Of a stretch of DNA of 64,000 nucleotides, positions 52,021 to 60,792 are shown piece by piece. Below the pieces are notes generated by a model, which was not told the DNA's origin, searched no databases, and saw nothing but the letters and a program-made list of their open reading frames with translations. The stretch is taken from positions 124,001 to 188,000 of the forward strand of contig NZ_JAAMPF010000036.1 of assembly GCF_011074795.1 (NCBI RefSeq). Direction: 5' to 3'. Both the position numbers and the translations under genes were made by a program. This DNA is from Marinobacter salicampi (lineage in GTDB: Bacteria > Pseudomonadota > Gammaproteobacteria > Pseudomonadales > Oleiphilaceae). Within the stretch, counting starts at the first letter, position 1, and every line of letters begins with the position of its first letter.

Positions 52021-53469
52021 ATGTTTGGTATTACCGCATACGGCGCCTACATACCGAGAAGCAGGCTCTCCAGAACCGCCATAGCCGACGCCAACGACTG
52101 GTTTGATGCCAGTCTCCGCGGCCTCGCGAAAGGCGAGCGCAGCACCTGCAACTGGGACGAAGATACCATCACCATGGCGGTGGAAGCCGGACAGGACTGT
52201 CTCTCCGTTCTCGACGCCGATTCCGTGGATACGCTGTATCTGGCTTCTACCACGCTGCCGTTTCTTGATCGCCAGAATTCAGTCGTGGTCAGCCAGGCGC
52301 TGAACCTGGGTGATCGTCTGCGCACCATGGACGTCAGCGCTTCCCAGCGGGCAGCGACCTCGGCCCTGATTGCAATGCTTGAGGCGGGCCACTCCGATAA
52401 AAGGACCGCCATGCTGGTGGCATCCGAACACCGGCGCACCAGGTGTGGGTCTCGGGCGGAAATGCTCTGGGGCGACGGGGCAGCCGCCCTGGGTGTCGGC
52501 AACGAGAATGTGATTGCGGAATACCTGGGCAGCGAGACCTATGTGAACGACTTTGTCGATCACTACAGGGGTGAGGATTCCACCCTGGATTACGAGTGGG
52601 AAGAACGCTGGATCCGTGATGAGGGTTACCTCAAGAGTGTGCCGCAGGCCGCCTCACGGCTGCTGGAGAAGGTCGGCGTGAAAGCTGGTGATATTGCCCA
52701 CTTCGTGTTGGCGTCTGACCAGGCCAAGACACCTCTGGCCGTTGCGAAGAAGCTGGAAATTCCGGCACAGGCCGTGGTGGACAACCGCATCGCTTCAATG
52801 GGTGTCGCCGGGGCTGCCCATCCGATTGTCTTGCTGACCGCAGCGCTCGAAACCGCAAGACCCGGTGAGCTGATCCTGCTGGCGGGTTTTGGCCAGGGCA
52901 CGGATGTGGTGCTGTTCAAAGCCACTGACCAGATCGGCAAGCGGCGTCCGAAAACCGGGTTTGCCGGAGCGCTCGAGCGCCGGCGGCCGGATGACAACTA
53001 CAACCGCTTCCTCAGCTTCAACAACCTGGTTGAGCGCGAAACCGGCAAGCGCGGCGAACTGGACAAGCAGAGTTACCTGGCCGCGATGTATCGCAGAAAG
53101 GATCTTTTGACCGCTTTTATAGGCGGCAAATGCCGCGAATGCGGCACGGTGCAGATCCCGCGGGACAACTACTGCGTGAATCCGGAGTGCGGCGCCCTCG
53201 ACAGTCAGGACGATTACCCCATGTCCACCATACCCGGCCGGGTAAAAACCTGGACTGCCGACCGACTGACCTTTGACTGGAACCCACCGGCCTATTTCGG
53301 ACTCGTGGAGTTTGAAGGGGGTGGTCGACTGATGATGGATTTCACGGAAGTCGAGGAAGGCAGTATTGAAGCCGGTGTCGCCGTCAGTCTGCATTTTCGC
53401 ATCCGGCAGTTCGATAACCAGCGGGGCTTCCGCAAGTATTTCTGGAAAGCCACGCCCTCCGGGCAATAA
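52021..53469 (+). CDS. HMG-CoA-synthase-like protein fused to a DUF35 zinc-ribbon/OB domain
   Basis: A 482-residue protein. Residues 1-305 have the thiolase fold of HMG-CoA synthase or KAS III; residues about 355-475 are a DUF35 module with zinc ligands Cys371, Cys374, Cys385 and Cys390, then an OB fold. In archaea DUF35 bridges thiolase and HMG-CoA synthase, and here a thiolase gene follows 31 nt downstream. By my alignment the expected nucleophilic Cys region reads MDVSASQRAATSAL, with Gln109 or Ser108 instead, and the expected His segment (LASDQAKTPLAVAKK) has no His. It may be a scaffold or use different chemistry. Confidence 0.8.
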   Translation: MFGITAYGAYIPRSRLSRTAIADANDWFDASLRGLAKGERSTCNWDEDTITMAVEAGQDCLSVLDADSVDTLYLASTTLPFLDRQNSVVVSQALNLGDRLRTMDVSASQRAATSALIAMLEAGHSDKRTAMLVASEHRRTRCGSRAEMLWGDGAAALGVGNENVIAEYLGSETYVNDFVDHYRGEDSTLDYEWEERWIRDEGYLKSVPQAASRLLEKVGVKAGDIAHFVLASDQAKTPLAVAKKLEIPAQAVVDNRIASMGVAGAAHPIVLLTAALETARPGELILLAGFGQGTDVVLFKATDQIGKRRPKTGFAGALERRRPDDNYNRFLSFNNLVERETGKRGELDKQSYLAAMYRRKDLLTAFIGGKCRECGTVQIPRDNYCVNPECGALDSQDDYPMSTIPGRVKTWTADRLTFDWNPPAYFGLVEFEGGGRLMMDFTEVEEGSIEAGVAVSLHFRIRQFDNQRGFRKYFWKATPSGQ

Positions 53470-53500
53470 ATCGCGCAGCTGACAACACAGGTGATTGAAT

Positions 53501-54700
53501 ATGGCTAGTGGAATCAAGGACAAGGTAGTGATCCTGGGCATGGGTTGCAGCAAGTTCGGTGAGCGCTGGGATGCAAGCCCTGCCGACCTTATGGTGGAAG
53601 CGTTCGAGGAGTGTATTGCTGATGCCGGTATCGAGAAGAAAGACATTGAAATGGGTTGGTTTGGTGCCGGTATTGATGCCTACAACGTAGGCGCCAGCGC
53701 GCTGCCTCTTTCCCTTGCCCTGCGGTTGTCGAATATTCCGGTTACCAAAGTCGAGAACATGTGTGCTACCGGTACCGAAGCGTTTCGCGGTGCGGTTTAT
53801 GCTGTTGCCTCAGGGGCCTGTGACATTGCCCTGGCGCTGGGTGTGGAAAAGCTGAAAGACGTCGGTTACGGCGGCCTGCCCCAGCGTACCCGTGGCGTGG
53901 AAAACGATATGTTCTGGCCCAACCTGTCGGCGCCCGGCTCCTTTGCCCAGCTGGCCAGTGGCTATCGGGCCAAGCATGGTCTGGACAAGGCCGAGCTCAA
54001 ACGTGCCATGGCCCATGTGTCAGTAAAAAGCCACGCCAATGGCGCCAAGAATCCAAAGGCCCATCTTCGCCGGGAAATCACCGAAGAACAGGCCATCAAC
54101 GCCCCTTATATTGCAGAACCGATTGGTCTGTACGATTGTTGCGGTGTCAGCGATGGCTCTGCCTGCGCCATTGTCACTACGCCTGAAATCGCCCGGCGCC
54201 TGGGCAAAACCGATCTGGTGTCGGTCAAGGCCTTGCAACTGGCGGTTTCCAATGGTGATGAGGCCAGCTTCAGTGACTGGGACGGCTCCTACCTGAAGAC
54301 CACCCGGATTGCTGCCCAACGCGCCTATAACGAAGCGGGTATCAGGAAGCCCCGGGAAGAGATCAGCATGACGGAAGTGCATGACTGTTTCTCCATTACC
54401 GAACTGGTGACCATGGAAGACCTGCAGCTCTCTGATGAAGGCCAGGCCGTCCGAGACGTTCTCAACGGCGATTTCGATGCCGATGGCCGGATCCCCTGCC
54501 AGATTGATGGCGGACTGAAATGCTTTGGCCATCCCATCGGCGCCTCGGGTCTGCGCATGATCTATGAAAACTATCTGCAGTTTCAGGGGCGCGCGGGCGA
54601 CCGACAGCTTTCAGACCCCCGCCTGGCGCTGAATCACAACCTGGGGGGCTTCCCGCACCAGAACATCTGTAGCATCTCGATTATCGGACGCTACGAGTGA
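53501..54700 (+). CDS. SCP2-type thiolase
   Basis: A 399-residue thiolase of the sterol-carrier-protein-x/acetyl-CoA acetyltransferase branch. The nucleophile is Cys88 (ENMCATGTEAFRGA); EVHDCFSITE supplies the active-site His, and GGLKCFGHPIGASG supplies the C-terminal Cys/His pair. All are intact, so it should carry out thiolytic or retro-aldol cleavage. Members of this branch act with DUF35 partners, for example Ltp2-ChsH2 in steroid catabolism and the archaeal HMG-CoA synthase complex. ATG 53501 is preferred over an in-frame TTG two codons upstream. It follows the HMGS-DUF35 gene by 31 nt. Confidence 0.88.
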   Translation: MASGIKDKVVILGMGCSKFGERWDASPADLMVEAFEECIADAGIEKKDIEMGWFGAGIDAYNVGASALPLSLALRLSNIPVTKVENMCATGTEAFRGAVYAVASGACDIALALGVEKLKDVGYGGLPQRTRGVENDMFWPNLSAPGSFAQLASGYRAKHGLDKAELKRAMAHVSVKSHANGAKNPKAHLRREITEEQAINAPYIAEPIGLYDCCGVSDGSACAIVTTPEIARRLGKTDLVSVKALQLAVSNGDEASFSDWDGSYLKTTRIAAQRAYNEAGIRKPREEISMTEVHDCFSITELVTMEDLQLSDEGQAVRDVLNGDFDADGRIPCQIDGGLKCFGHPIGASGLRMIYENYLQFQGRAGDRQLSDPRLALNHNLGGFPHQNICSISIIGRYE

Positions 54701-54723
54701 ATGTCGAAGGAACAGGTGACCTG

Positions 54724-56427
54724 ATGAGCCAGACACAGAAAGCTACTGCTATGTCCCCGGCGTCCCCGGCCAGCAACGACGAATCACTGGCCGTGGCCCG
54801 GCGCAGTCTCGATAAGGTCCGGCAGCAACTGGACCTGGCCCTTAGGAACCTCAAGAACTTTTGCACCATCGACGGTCGCCTAAATTCGGATTTACTTGAT
54901 CGTCACCAGCTGAGCTGTTACGAGGTGGCCTTCTGCGCAGCAGAACTGTCGGCGTGTGATGCCGTCTGTCATTACGCAGCAGAGACCTGCGCGCAGGATG
55001 AACTTGCCCGGGAGGTGGCGCTGGCGTTCTGCGCGGAAGCGGTGCCCTCGGCCATTCAGCGCATATTGGCCCGGGCTGGAGATACCGGCCTTGATCGTGC
55101 CTCGGTCGTGGGTTTGTATAACGACAGGGATATCCAGAAGCTGATTGAAGCGTTTGGATCCAGCGACTTCCTGGCGGCTATCGGAGCAACCGTGGCGGAG
55201 CGTGGCAGCACCCGTCTGCCTTCCACTCTTGGTGAAGAGAAGGAAATGGTGCGGGACATGTTTGCCCGCTTCGCGGCCGATGTCGTGGTGCCGCTCGCCG
55301 GGGAAATCCACCGCCACGACCTGGATATTCCTGACGAGATTCTGAAGCCTGCTGCGGAGCTGGGCTGTTTCGGTATCAGCATTCCCGAACGTTTTGGCGG
55401 CCTGCTACCCGATGATAAACCCGACAGCCTTGGCATGATTGTGGTGACCGAAGAGCTCTCCCGGGCTTCACTGGGGGCAGCGGGCAGTCTGATTACCCGC
55501 CCGGAAATAGCTGCCAAGGCCCTGCTGCAAGGTGGCACCGAGCAACAGCAGCAGGAATGGCTACCGCGGATTGCCTCAGGTGAAACCCTGTGTGCCATCG
55601 CCATCACCGAGCCCGATTACGGGTCTGACGTGGCCTCGCTCGGTTTGAAGGCGACGCAGGTCGAAGGCGGCTGGCTACTCAATGGCAGCAAGACCTGGTG
55701 CACCTTCGCGGGCAAGGCCGGGATGTTGCTGGCCATGGCCCGCAGTGAACCGGACCCGTCCCTGGGCCATCGCGGGCTGAGTCTGTTCCTGGTCGAAAAA
55801 CCCCCCGCTCCGGGCCATGAGTTCCACCATCAGCAGCCTGGCGGTGGCGTTATTTCCGGCAAGGCGATAGCCACCCTGGGCTACCGGGGCATGCACTCCT
55901 ACGACGTTTTCTTCGAGGACTATTTTGTTCCTGCCGAGGGTCTGATTGGCGGTGAGAAAGGCAGAGGCCAAGGGTTTTATTTCACCATGGCTGGCTTTGC
56001 CGGCGGACGAATCCAGACCGCCGCCCGGGCAACCGGTGTGATGCAGGCAGCCTTCGAAAAGGCACTCAGTTACGCCAAAGACCGCAAAGTTTTCGGTAAG
56101 GCGGTGGGTGATTACCAGCTTACCCAGGTAAAGCTGGGCCGGATGATGTCCACCCTGACTGCCTCCCGCCAGTTCAGCTACGCGGTCGCCCGCCTGATGG
56201 ACGAAGGCGGCGGTCAGGTTGAGGCCAGCCTGGTGAAGCTGTTTACCTGCCGTGCCGCAGAGTGGGTCACCCGGGAGGCCATGCAGATACACGGGGGCAT
56301 GGGCTATGCCGAAGAAACCGACGTCAGCCGCTACTTTGTTGATGCGCGGGTGCTGCCTATTTTTGAGGGCGCGGAAGAAACCCTCGCTCTGAAAGTCATT
56401 GCCAGGAATCTGGTTGCCCAGGCTTGA
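54724..56427 (+). CDS. Acyl-CoA dehydrogenase with long N-terminal extension
   Basis: A 567-residue protein. The first 160 or so residues are a helical extension rich in Cys and Ala (LSCYEVAFCAAELSACDAVCH) that standard acyl-CoA dehydrogenases lack; a complete dehydrogenase follows (about 165-567) with AIAITEPDYGSDVASLG and the C-terminal YEG-like LPIFEGAEETLALKV, keeping the catalytic Glu missing from the first dehydrogenase of the operon. The gene follows the thiolase closely. A GTG overlapping the thiolase stop (54697) is an alternative; ATG 54724 has AGGTGA four bases upstream. Confidence 0.85.
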   Translation: MSQTQKATAMSPASPASNDESLAVARRSLDKVRQQLDLALRNLKNFCTIDGRLNSDLLDRHQLSCYEVAFCAAELSACDAVCHYAAETCAQDELAREVALAFCAEAVPSAIQRILARAGDTGLDRASVVGLYNDRDIQKLIEAFGSSDFLAAIGATVAERGSTRLPSTLGEEKEMVRDMFARFAADVVVPLAGEIHRHDLDIPDEILKPAAELGCFGISIPERFGGLLPDDKPDSLGMIVVTEELSRASLGAAGSLITRPEIAAKALLQGGTEQQQQEWLPRIASGETLCAIAITEPDYGSDVASLGLKATQVEGGWLLNGSKTWCTFAGKAGMLLAMARSEPDPSLGHRGLSLFLVEKPPAPGHEFHHQQPGGGVISGKAIATLGYRGMHSYDVFFEDYFVPAEGLIGGEKGRGQGFYFTMAGFAGGRIQTAARATGVMQAAFEKALSYAKDRKVFGKAVGDYQLTQVKLGRMMSTLTASRQFSYAVARLMDEGGGQVEASLVKLFTCRAAEWVTREAMQIHGGMGYAEETDVSRYFVDARVLPIFEGAEETLALKVIARNLVAQA

Positions 56428-56464
56428 GACAGGAAACTACACGAGAACTTCTAAGGAGAACGCT

Positions 56465-57385
56465 GTGAGCGACAAGAAAATGCTTGATGGAAAAGTCATC
56501 GTTGTGACCGGTGGTGGTCGTGGTATCGGGCGCGCAACCTGCCTGATGCTCGCGGAGCACGGCGCCAGAGTGGTGGTTAACGATATTGGTGGCGGAGCGG
56601 ATGGCGCAGGTAACGACCAGGCCCCTGCTGACGAAGTTGTATCCGCGGTCAAGGAAGCCGGCGGCGAGGCGGTGGCGAGCTTTGACAGCGTAACGGAGTG
56701 GGAAGGAGGTCAGGCCATCATCCAGACGGCTATTGATACCTTCGGTCAGATTGACTGCGTGGTGAACAATGCCGGTAACCTTCGGGATGGCATTTTCCAC
56801 AAGATGTCGGAGCAGGACTTCGAGTCTGTTCTGTCCGTGCACCTCAAGGGGACCTTTAATGTATCCCGGGCGGCGGCGCCGCACTTCCGGCAGCAGGGCA
56901 GTGGCACTTTTGTAAATATGACGTCCACCTCCGGCCTGATCGGTAACTTTGGCCAGGCTAACTACTCGGCCGCCAAGATGGGCATCGTGGGCCTGTCCAA
57001 ATCCATGGCGCTGGACATGGAGCGGTTCGGAGTTACCTCGAACTGTATTGCGCCGTTCGCCTGGAGCCGTCTGATCGGCAGTATTCCGACCGATGATGAG
57101 GCCCAGAGAGAGCGTGTCGCGAAGATCCAGAAGATGACACCGGACAAGATTTCCAGCCTGGTGGTCTCCCTTTGCAGTGACCAGGCTAAACATGTGACGG
57201 GGCAGATCTTTGGCGTACGCAACAACGAGATTTTCCTGTTCAGCCAGCCGCGCCCGATCCGTTCTGCTCACACATCCGATGGCTGGACCCCGGAAACCAT
57301 TCTGAGCCGGGTCATGCCCGCCTTTGAAGCGGACTTCTACCCGCTGAGCCGTTCCGCTGACATCTTCAGCTGGGACCCGTTCTGA
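56465..57385 (+). CDS. SDR-family 3-hydroxyacyl-CoA dehydrogenase (MFE-2-like)
   Basis: A 306-residue short-chain dehydrogenase. The NAD motif TGGGRGIG near residue 14, the catalytic Ser in TSTSGLIG and the YSAAKMG Tyr/Lys pair are present, as is VVNDIGGGADG, typical of the dehydrogenase part of peroxisomal multifunctional enzyme 2 (HSD17B4), which oxidises (R)-3-hydroxyacyl-CoA. The next gene encodes the matching hydratase, so the eukaryotic fusion's two activities sit side by side. The start is GTG with an AAGGAGAA Shine-Dalgarno sequence. Confidence 0.88.
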   Translation: MSDKKMLDGKVIVVTGGGRGIGRATCLMLAEHGARVVVNDIGGGADGAGNDQAPADEVVSAVKEAGGEAVASFDSVTEWEGGQAIIQTAIDTFGQIDCVVNNAGNLRDGIFHKMSEQDFESVLSVHLKGTFNVSRAAAPHFRQQGSGTFVNMTSTSGLIGNFGQANYSAAKMGIVGLSKSMALDMERFGVTSNCIAPFAWSRLIGSIPTDDEAQRERVAKIQKMTPDKISSLVVSLCSDQAKHVTGQIFGVRNNEIFLFSQPRPIRSAHTSDGWTPETILSRVMPAFEADFYPLSRSADIFSWDPF

Positions 57386-57448
57386 TCGATCTGGGCAGCC
57401 GCTATCCGGAGTCTCCCGGATAGCGCCATCTGGCACAGGAGGATGCAA

Positions 57449-58306
57449 GTGGCCATCAGCTACGAGAAGCTGCTGAACCGCAGGTTCGAGCGTATCGACC
57501 ATCAGTTCACCGAGAAAGACACCATTCTCCACGCACTCGGCGTAGGGATGGGAATCGACCCCCTGGACAGGGACTGCCTGCCCTTCGTTTACGAGAAAGG
57601 CCTGAAGGCGCTGCCCAGCATGGCCGTAGTGATGGCCTACCCGGGGTTTTGGACGAAGGAGCCGGACACCGGGATCGATTGGGTGAAGGTGCTCCATGCC
57701 GGTCAGGAAGTGATCATGCACAAGCCATTGCCAGCCTCGGGTCACGTGTACGCCACCACCCGGGTCACAGACGTGATCGACAAGGGCGAAGGCAAGGGTG
57801 CCCTGATTCTTTCCGAACGTACCGTGAGGGATGCCGCGACCGATGAAGCCCTGTGCACCCTGTCCATGACCACCATGGCCCGGGGCGATGGTGGTTTTGG
57901 CGGGGCCGGTACCCAACCTCCAAAGCCGGACCCACTCCCTGAAAGGGCGCCGGACCTGGCGTGCGAGCTGCCTACGCTGCCCCAGCAGGCTCTGATTTAC
58001 CGGCTTTCCGGGGATTACAATCCGCTTCACGCCGACCCGGACGTAGCAAAAGACGCCGGCTTTGAAGCCCCGATCCTGCACGGTCTGTGTACCTTCGGGG
58101 TCGCCTGCCATGCGCTTCTGAAAACCCTGTGTGACTACGACCCGGCCCGCTTCCACCGGATGCGTGTGCGTTTCTCGGCACCGGTCTATCCTGGTGAAAC
58201 CATCCGTACCGAAATCTGGCGTGAGGGCGATTCGGTGGCTTTTCGTTGTCGCTCGGTGGAACGGGACCTGGTCGTCATCAACAACGGCTATGCCGAGGTG
58301 AGCTGA
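57449..58306 (+). CDS. MaoC-family (R)-enoyl-CoA hydratase (hydratase 2, MFE-2-like)
   Basis: A 285-residue double hot-dog protein corresponding to the hydratase-2 domain of MFE-2. The catalytic motif YRLSGDYNPLHADPDVAKDAGF near residue 185 carries the Asp/His pair, and APILHGLCTFG follows. With the preceding SDR it would hydrate 2-enoyl-CoA to the (R)-3-hydroxy form and oxidise it. An ATG at 57443 abuts the AGGAGG Shine-Dalgarno sequence and is too close; the GTG at 57449, six bases away, is chosen. It is followed 1 nt later by the next gene. Confidence 0.88.
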   Translation: MAISYEKLLNRRFERIDHQFTEKDTILHALGVGMGIDPLDRDCLPFVYEKGLKALPSMAVVMAYPGFWTKEPDTGIDWVKVLHAGQEVIMHKPLPASGHVYATTRVTDVIDKGEGKGALILSERTVRDAATDEALCTLSMTTMARGDGGFGGAGTQPPKPDPLPERAPDLACELPTLPQQALIYRLSGDYNPLHADPDVAKDAGFEAPILHGLCTFGVACHALLKTLCDYDPARFHRMRVRFSAPVYPGETIRTEIWREGDSVAFRCRSVERDLVVINNGYAEVS

Positions 58307-58307
58307 A

Positions 58308-59534
58308 ATGCAGAATATTCTTTCCGGACTCCGGGTGATTGAAGGCAGTGCCTTCGTGGCGGCCCCCTCGGGGGGCATGACTCTGGCACAGTTGGGGGCC
58401 GATGTGATCCGGTTCGACCCCATCGGCGGCGGTATCGACTATCGCCGGTGGCCGGTCAACAGTGATAACCAGAGTCTGTACTGGCACAGCCTCAACAAGG
58501 GCAAGCGATCCATTGCGGTGGACATACGCCGGCCCGAAGGCCAGGAGATTCTTTCCCGGTTGATCACCTTGCCGGGGGACGACTGCGGTATGTTTCTGAC
58601 CAATTTTCCGGCCAAAGGCTGGTTGTCCTATGAGCGCCTGAAAGAGCTCCGGGAAGACCTGATCTATATGAACCTCACCGGTGATCGTCACGGTAAAAGT
58701 GCGCTGGACTACACCGTCAACTGCAAGGTCGGCTTTCCTTCCATCACCGGTGTCGGCAAGGCAGATGAAATCCCGCCATTGAACAATCCGATGCCCGCCT
58801 GGGATGTCATCACCGGACAGCAGATTGCTCTGGGCCTGCTGGCTGCCGAGCGTCATCGCTCCCGTACCGGGGAAGGCCAGCTGGTGAAAATCGCCCTGGC
58901 CGACGTAGCCCTCGCCACCCTGGGAAATCTGGGCTACATCGCGGAAGCCATGATCAACGACGCTGACCGGGAGGCCATAGGCAACGATATTTTTGGTACC
59001 TATGGTCATGATTTCGAATGCAGCGACGGCGAGCGGGTCATGGTTGTCGGGGTCAGTCCGAACCAGTGGCAGGCCCTGGTGTCGGTAACCGGTACTGAAA
59101 GCCAGATCCACGAACTCCAGGAGCGAATGGGCCTGGACTTCCGTAAGGAAGGGGACCGTTACAAGGGGCGTGCGGAAATCAGCGCCATTTTCCAGCCCTG
59201 GTTCAATCAGCGCCCTTACAGCCAGGTCAGTGCTGAACTTGATAAAACCGGGGTCTGCTGGGGCAAGTACCAGACCATAAGGGAAACGGTGACGTCAGAC
59301 ATTGACTGCTCCACTGACAACCCCCTGTTCCAGATGGTGGAACAACCGGGCATTGGGGAATACCTGATGCCGGATCACCCCCTTCGGTTCACCGCCATGA
59401 ACCGTGAACCGGTTCTGCGTGCCCCGAAACTTGGCGAGCACACCGAGGAAATCCTGGCCCAGACACTGGGCTTGTCCAGCGGGGAGATTGGCAAACTGTT
59501 TGACGACAAGGTGGTAGCCAGCAGCGAGCAATAA
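58308..59534 (+). CDS. Class III CoA-transferase, 2-methylfumaryl-CoA isomerase (Mct)-like
   Basis: A 408-residue CaiB/BaiF-family protein. The N-terminal RVIEGSAFVAAPSGGMTLAQ and ADVIRFDPIGGGIDYRRWPV, the LDYTVN segment with the candidate catalytic Asp, and CSTDNPLFQMVEQPGIGEYL closely resemble, from memory, the mesaconyl-CoA C1-C4 CoA transferase (2-methylfumaryl-CoA isomerase) of the 3-hydroxypropionate bicycle. It would move CoA between carboxyl groups of a dicarboxylic acid. No other bicycle gene is nearby, so its substrate here may be a different branched dicarboxylate. It starts 1 nt after the MaoC stop. Confidence 0.78.
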   Translation: MQNILSGLRVIEGSAFVAAPSGGMTLAQLGADVIRFDPIGGGIDYRRWPVNSDNQSLYWHSLNKGKRSIAVDIRRPEGQEILSRLITLPGDDCGMFLTNFPAKGWLSYERLKELREDLIYMNLTGDRHGKSALDYTVNCKVGFPSITGVGKADEIPPLNNPMPAWDVITGQQIALGLLAAERHRSRTGEGQLVKIALADVALATLGNLGYIAEAMINDADREAIGNDIFGTYGHDFECSDGERVMVVGVSPNQWQALVSVTGTESQIHELQERMGLDFRKEGDRYKGRAEISAIFQPWFNQRPYSQVSAELDKTGVCWGKYQTIRETVTSDIDCSTDNPLFQMVEQPGIGEYLMPDHPLRFTAMNREPVLRAPKLGEHTEEILAQTLGLSSGEIGKLFDDKVVASSEQ

Positions 59535-59625
59535 AGCGGCGGGGACCTGTGCAACGAATCCCCGCAGGGCGCCTGAACAACAAATACAAGACGCCGGACC
59601 ATGGCACCGGTAACAGGAGAGCAGG

Positions 59626-60756
59626 ATGGGACCGTTGAAAGGCATACGGATTATTGAGCTCGCCGGCATTGGCCCGGGGCCATTCTGCGGAATGGTTCTG
59701 GCTGACCTTGGAGCCGAAGTGATCAGCGTAGAGCGGGTCGGAGCGCGGGCCCCCAAGCCGAAGCTGGATTGCAGTCGCCGGGGCAAGCGCTCCATTGCCC
59801 TGAACCTGAAAAGTGAGGACGGAGTCGAGGCCCTGCTTAAACTGGTGGAAACGGCGGATGCCCTGTTTGAAGGCTTTCGCCCCGGGGTCACGGAAAAACT
59901 TGGCATCGGGCCAGAGCCGTGCATGCAGCGCAATCCCCGTCTCGTTTACGGCCGGATGACCGGCTGGGGCCAGCACGGCCCCCTGTCCAGAGTCGCTGGT
60001 CACGACATCAACTATATCTCGCTGACCGGGGTCCTCAGCGCCATTGGCCGCGCTGGCGAAAAGCCGGTGCCTCCCCTTAATCTGGTGGGTGATTTCGGTG
60101 GCGGTGGCATGTTCCTGGCGCTGGGCATCGTTTCAGCGTTGCTGGAAACCGCAAAGTCCGGGCAGGGACAGGTTATTGATGCCGCCATGACCGACGGCTC
60201 CGCCGTGCTCATGTCGATGTTCCATTCGGCCTATGAAATGGGCCTGAACTCTCTGGAACGGGGCACCAATCGCCTGGACACCGGGGCCCACTTTTATAAC
60301 TGCTACGAGACGAGTGATGGCAAATACGTTTCCATCGGTTCGATAGAGCCTCAGTTCTATGACCAGCTGATGAGCGTGGCAGGCCTTTCCCGGGATGAAT
60401 TCGGTGATCAGCTGGACAAGAGCCGCTGGCCGGAGCTGAAACAGTCCCTCGAGCAGGTGTTCAGACAGAAAACCCGGGACCAGTGGTGTGAATTAATGGA
60501 AGGCACGGATATCTGCTTCGCACCGGTACTGGATATCAAGGAGGCCCAGTCCCACCCCCACAACCAGGCCCGGCACACCTATATAGATGTTGAGGGCATG
60601 CAGCAGCCGGCCCCGGCCCCCCGCTTCAGTCGTACCGAGCTTGGTATCCGCTTCGCTGCCCGTCAATACGGTGCGGATACCGACGAGGTTCTGGGTGAGT
60701 TGGGTTTCAGGCCGGAACAACTCGCCGCCATGCGCTCCGCAAAAGCCTGCGGCTAA
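59626..60756 (+). CDS. Alpha-methylacyl-CoA racemase-like protein
   Basis: A 376-residue CaiB-fold protein with the AMACR pattern: GMVLADLGAEVISVER at the N-terminus, RLVYGRMTGWGQHGPLS, then AGHDINYISLTG (catalytic His) and NLVGDFGGGGMFLALG (catalytic Asp). AMACR inverts the (R)-2-methyl group of branched acyl-CoAs to (S) so that beta-oxidation can go on, as for pristanoyl- and bile-acid CoAs. This is the best clue that the operon handles methyl-branched chains. It lies 91 nt after the Mct-like gene. Confidence 0.87.
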   Translation: MGPLKGIRIIELAGIGPGPFCGMVLADLGAEVISVERVGARAPKPKLDCSRRGKRSIALNLKSEDGVEALLKLVETADALFEGFRPGVTEKLGIGPEPCMQRNPRLVYGRMTGWGQHGPLSRVAGHDINYISLTGVLSAIGRAGEKPVPPLNLVGDFGGGGMFLALGIVSALLETAKSGQGQVIDAAMTDGSAVLMSMFHSAYEMGLNSLERGTNRLDTGAHFYNCYETSDGKYVSIGSIEPQFYDQLMSVAGLSRDEFGDQLDKSRWPELKQSLEQVFRQKTRDQWCELMEGTDICFAPVLDIKEAQSHPHNQARHTYIDVEGMQQPAPAPRFSRTELGIRFAARQYGADTDEVLGELGFRPEQLAAMRSAKACG

Positions 60757-60792
60757 AGACCGCCCGCTATTCAACAGACAGGATCAGACGCC

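Noticed and set aside
56396-58423. A 675-codon minus-strand frame across the SDR and MaoC genes
   Set aside because: Antisense to two clear enzymes with full motifs; it is a GC-skewed codon-position artefact.
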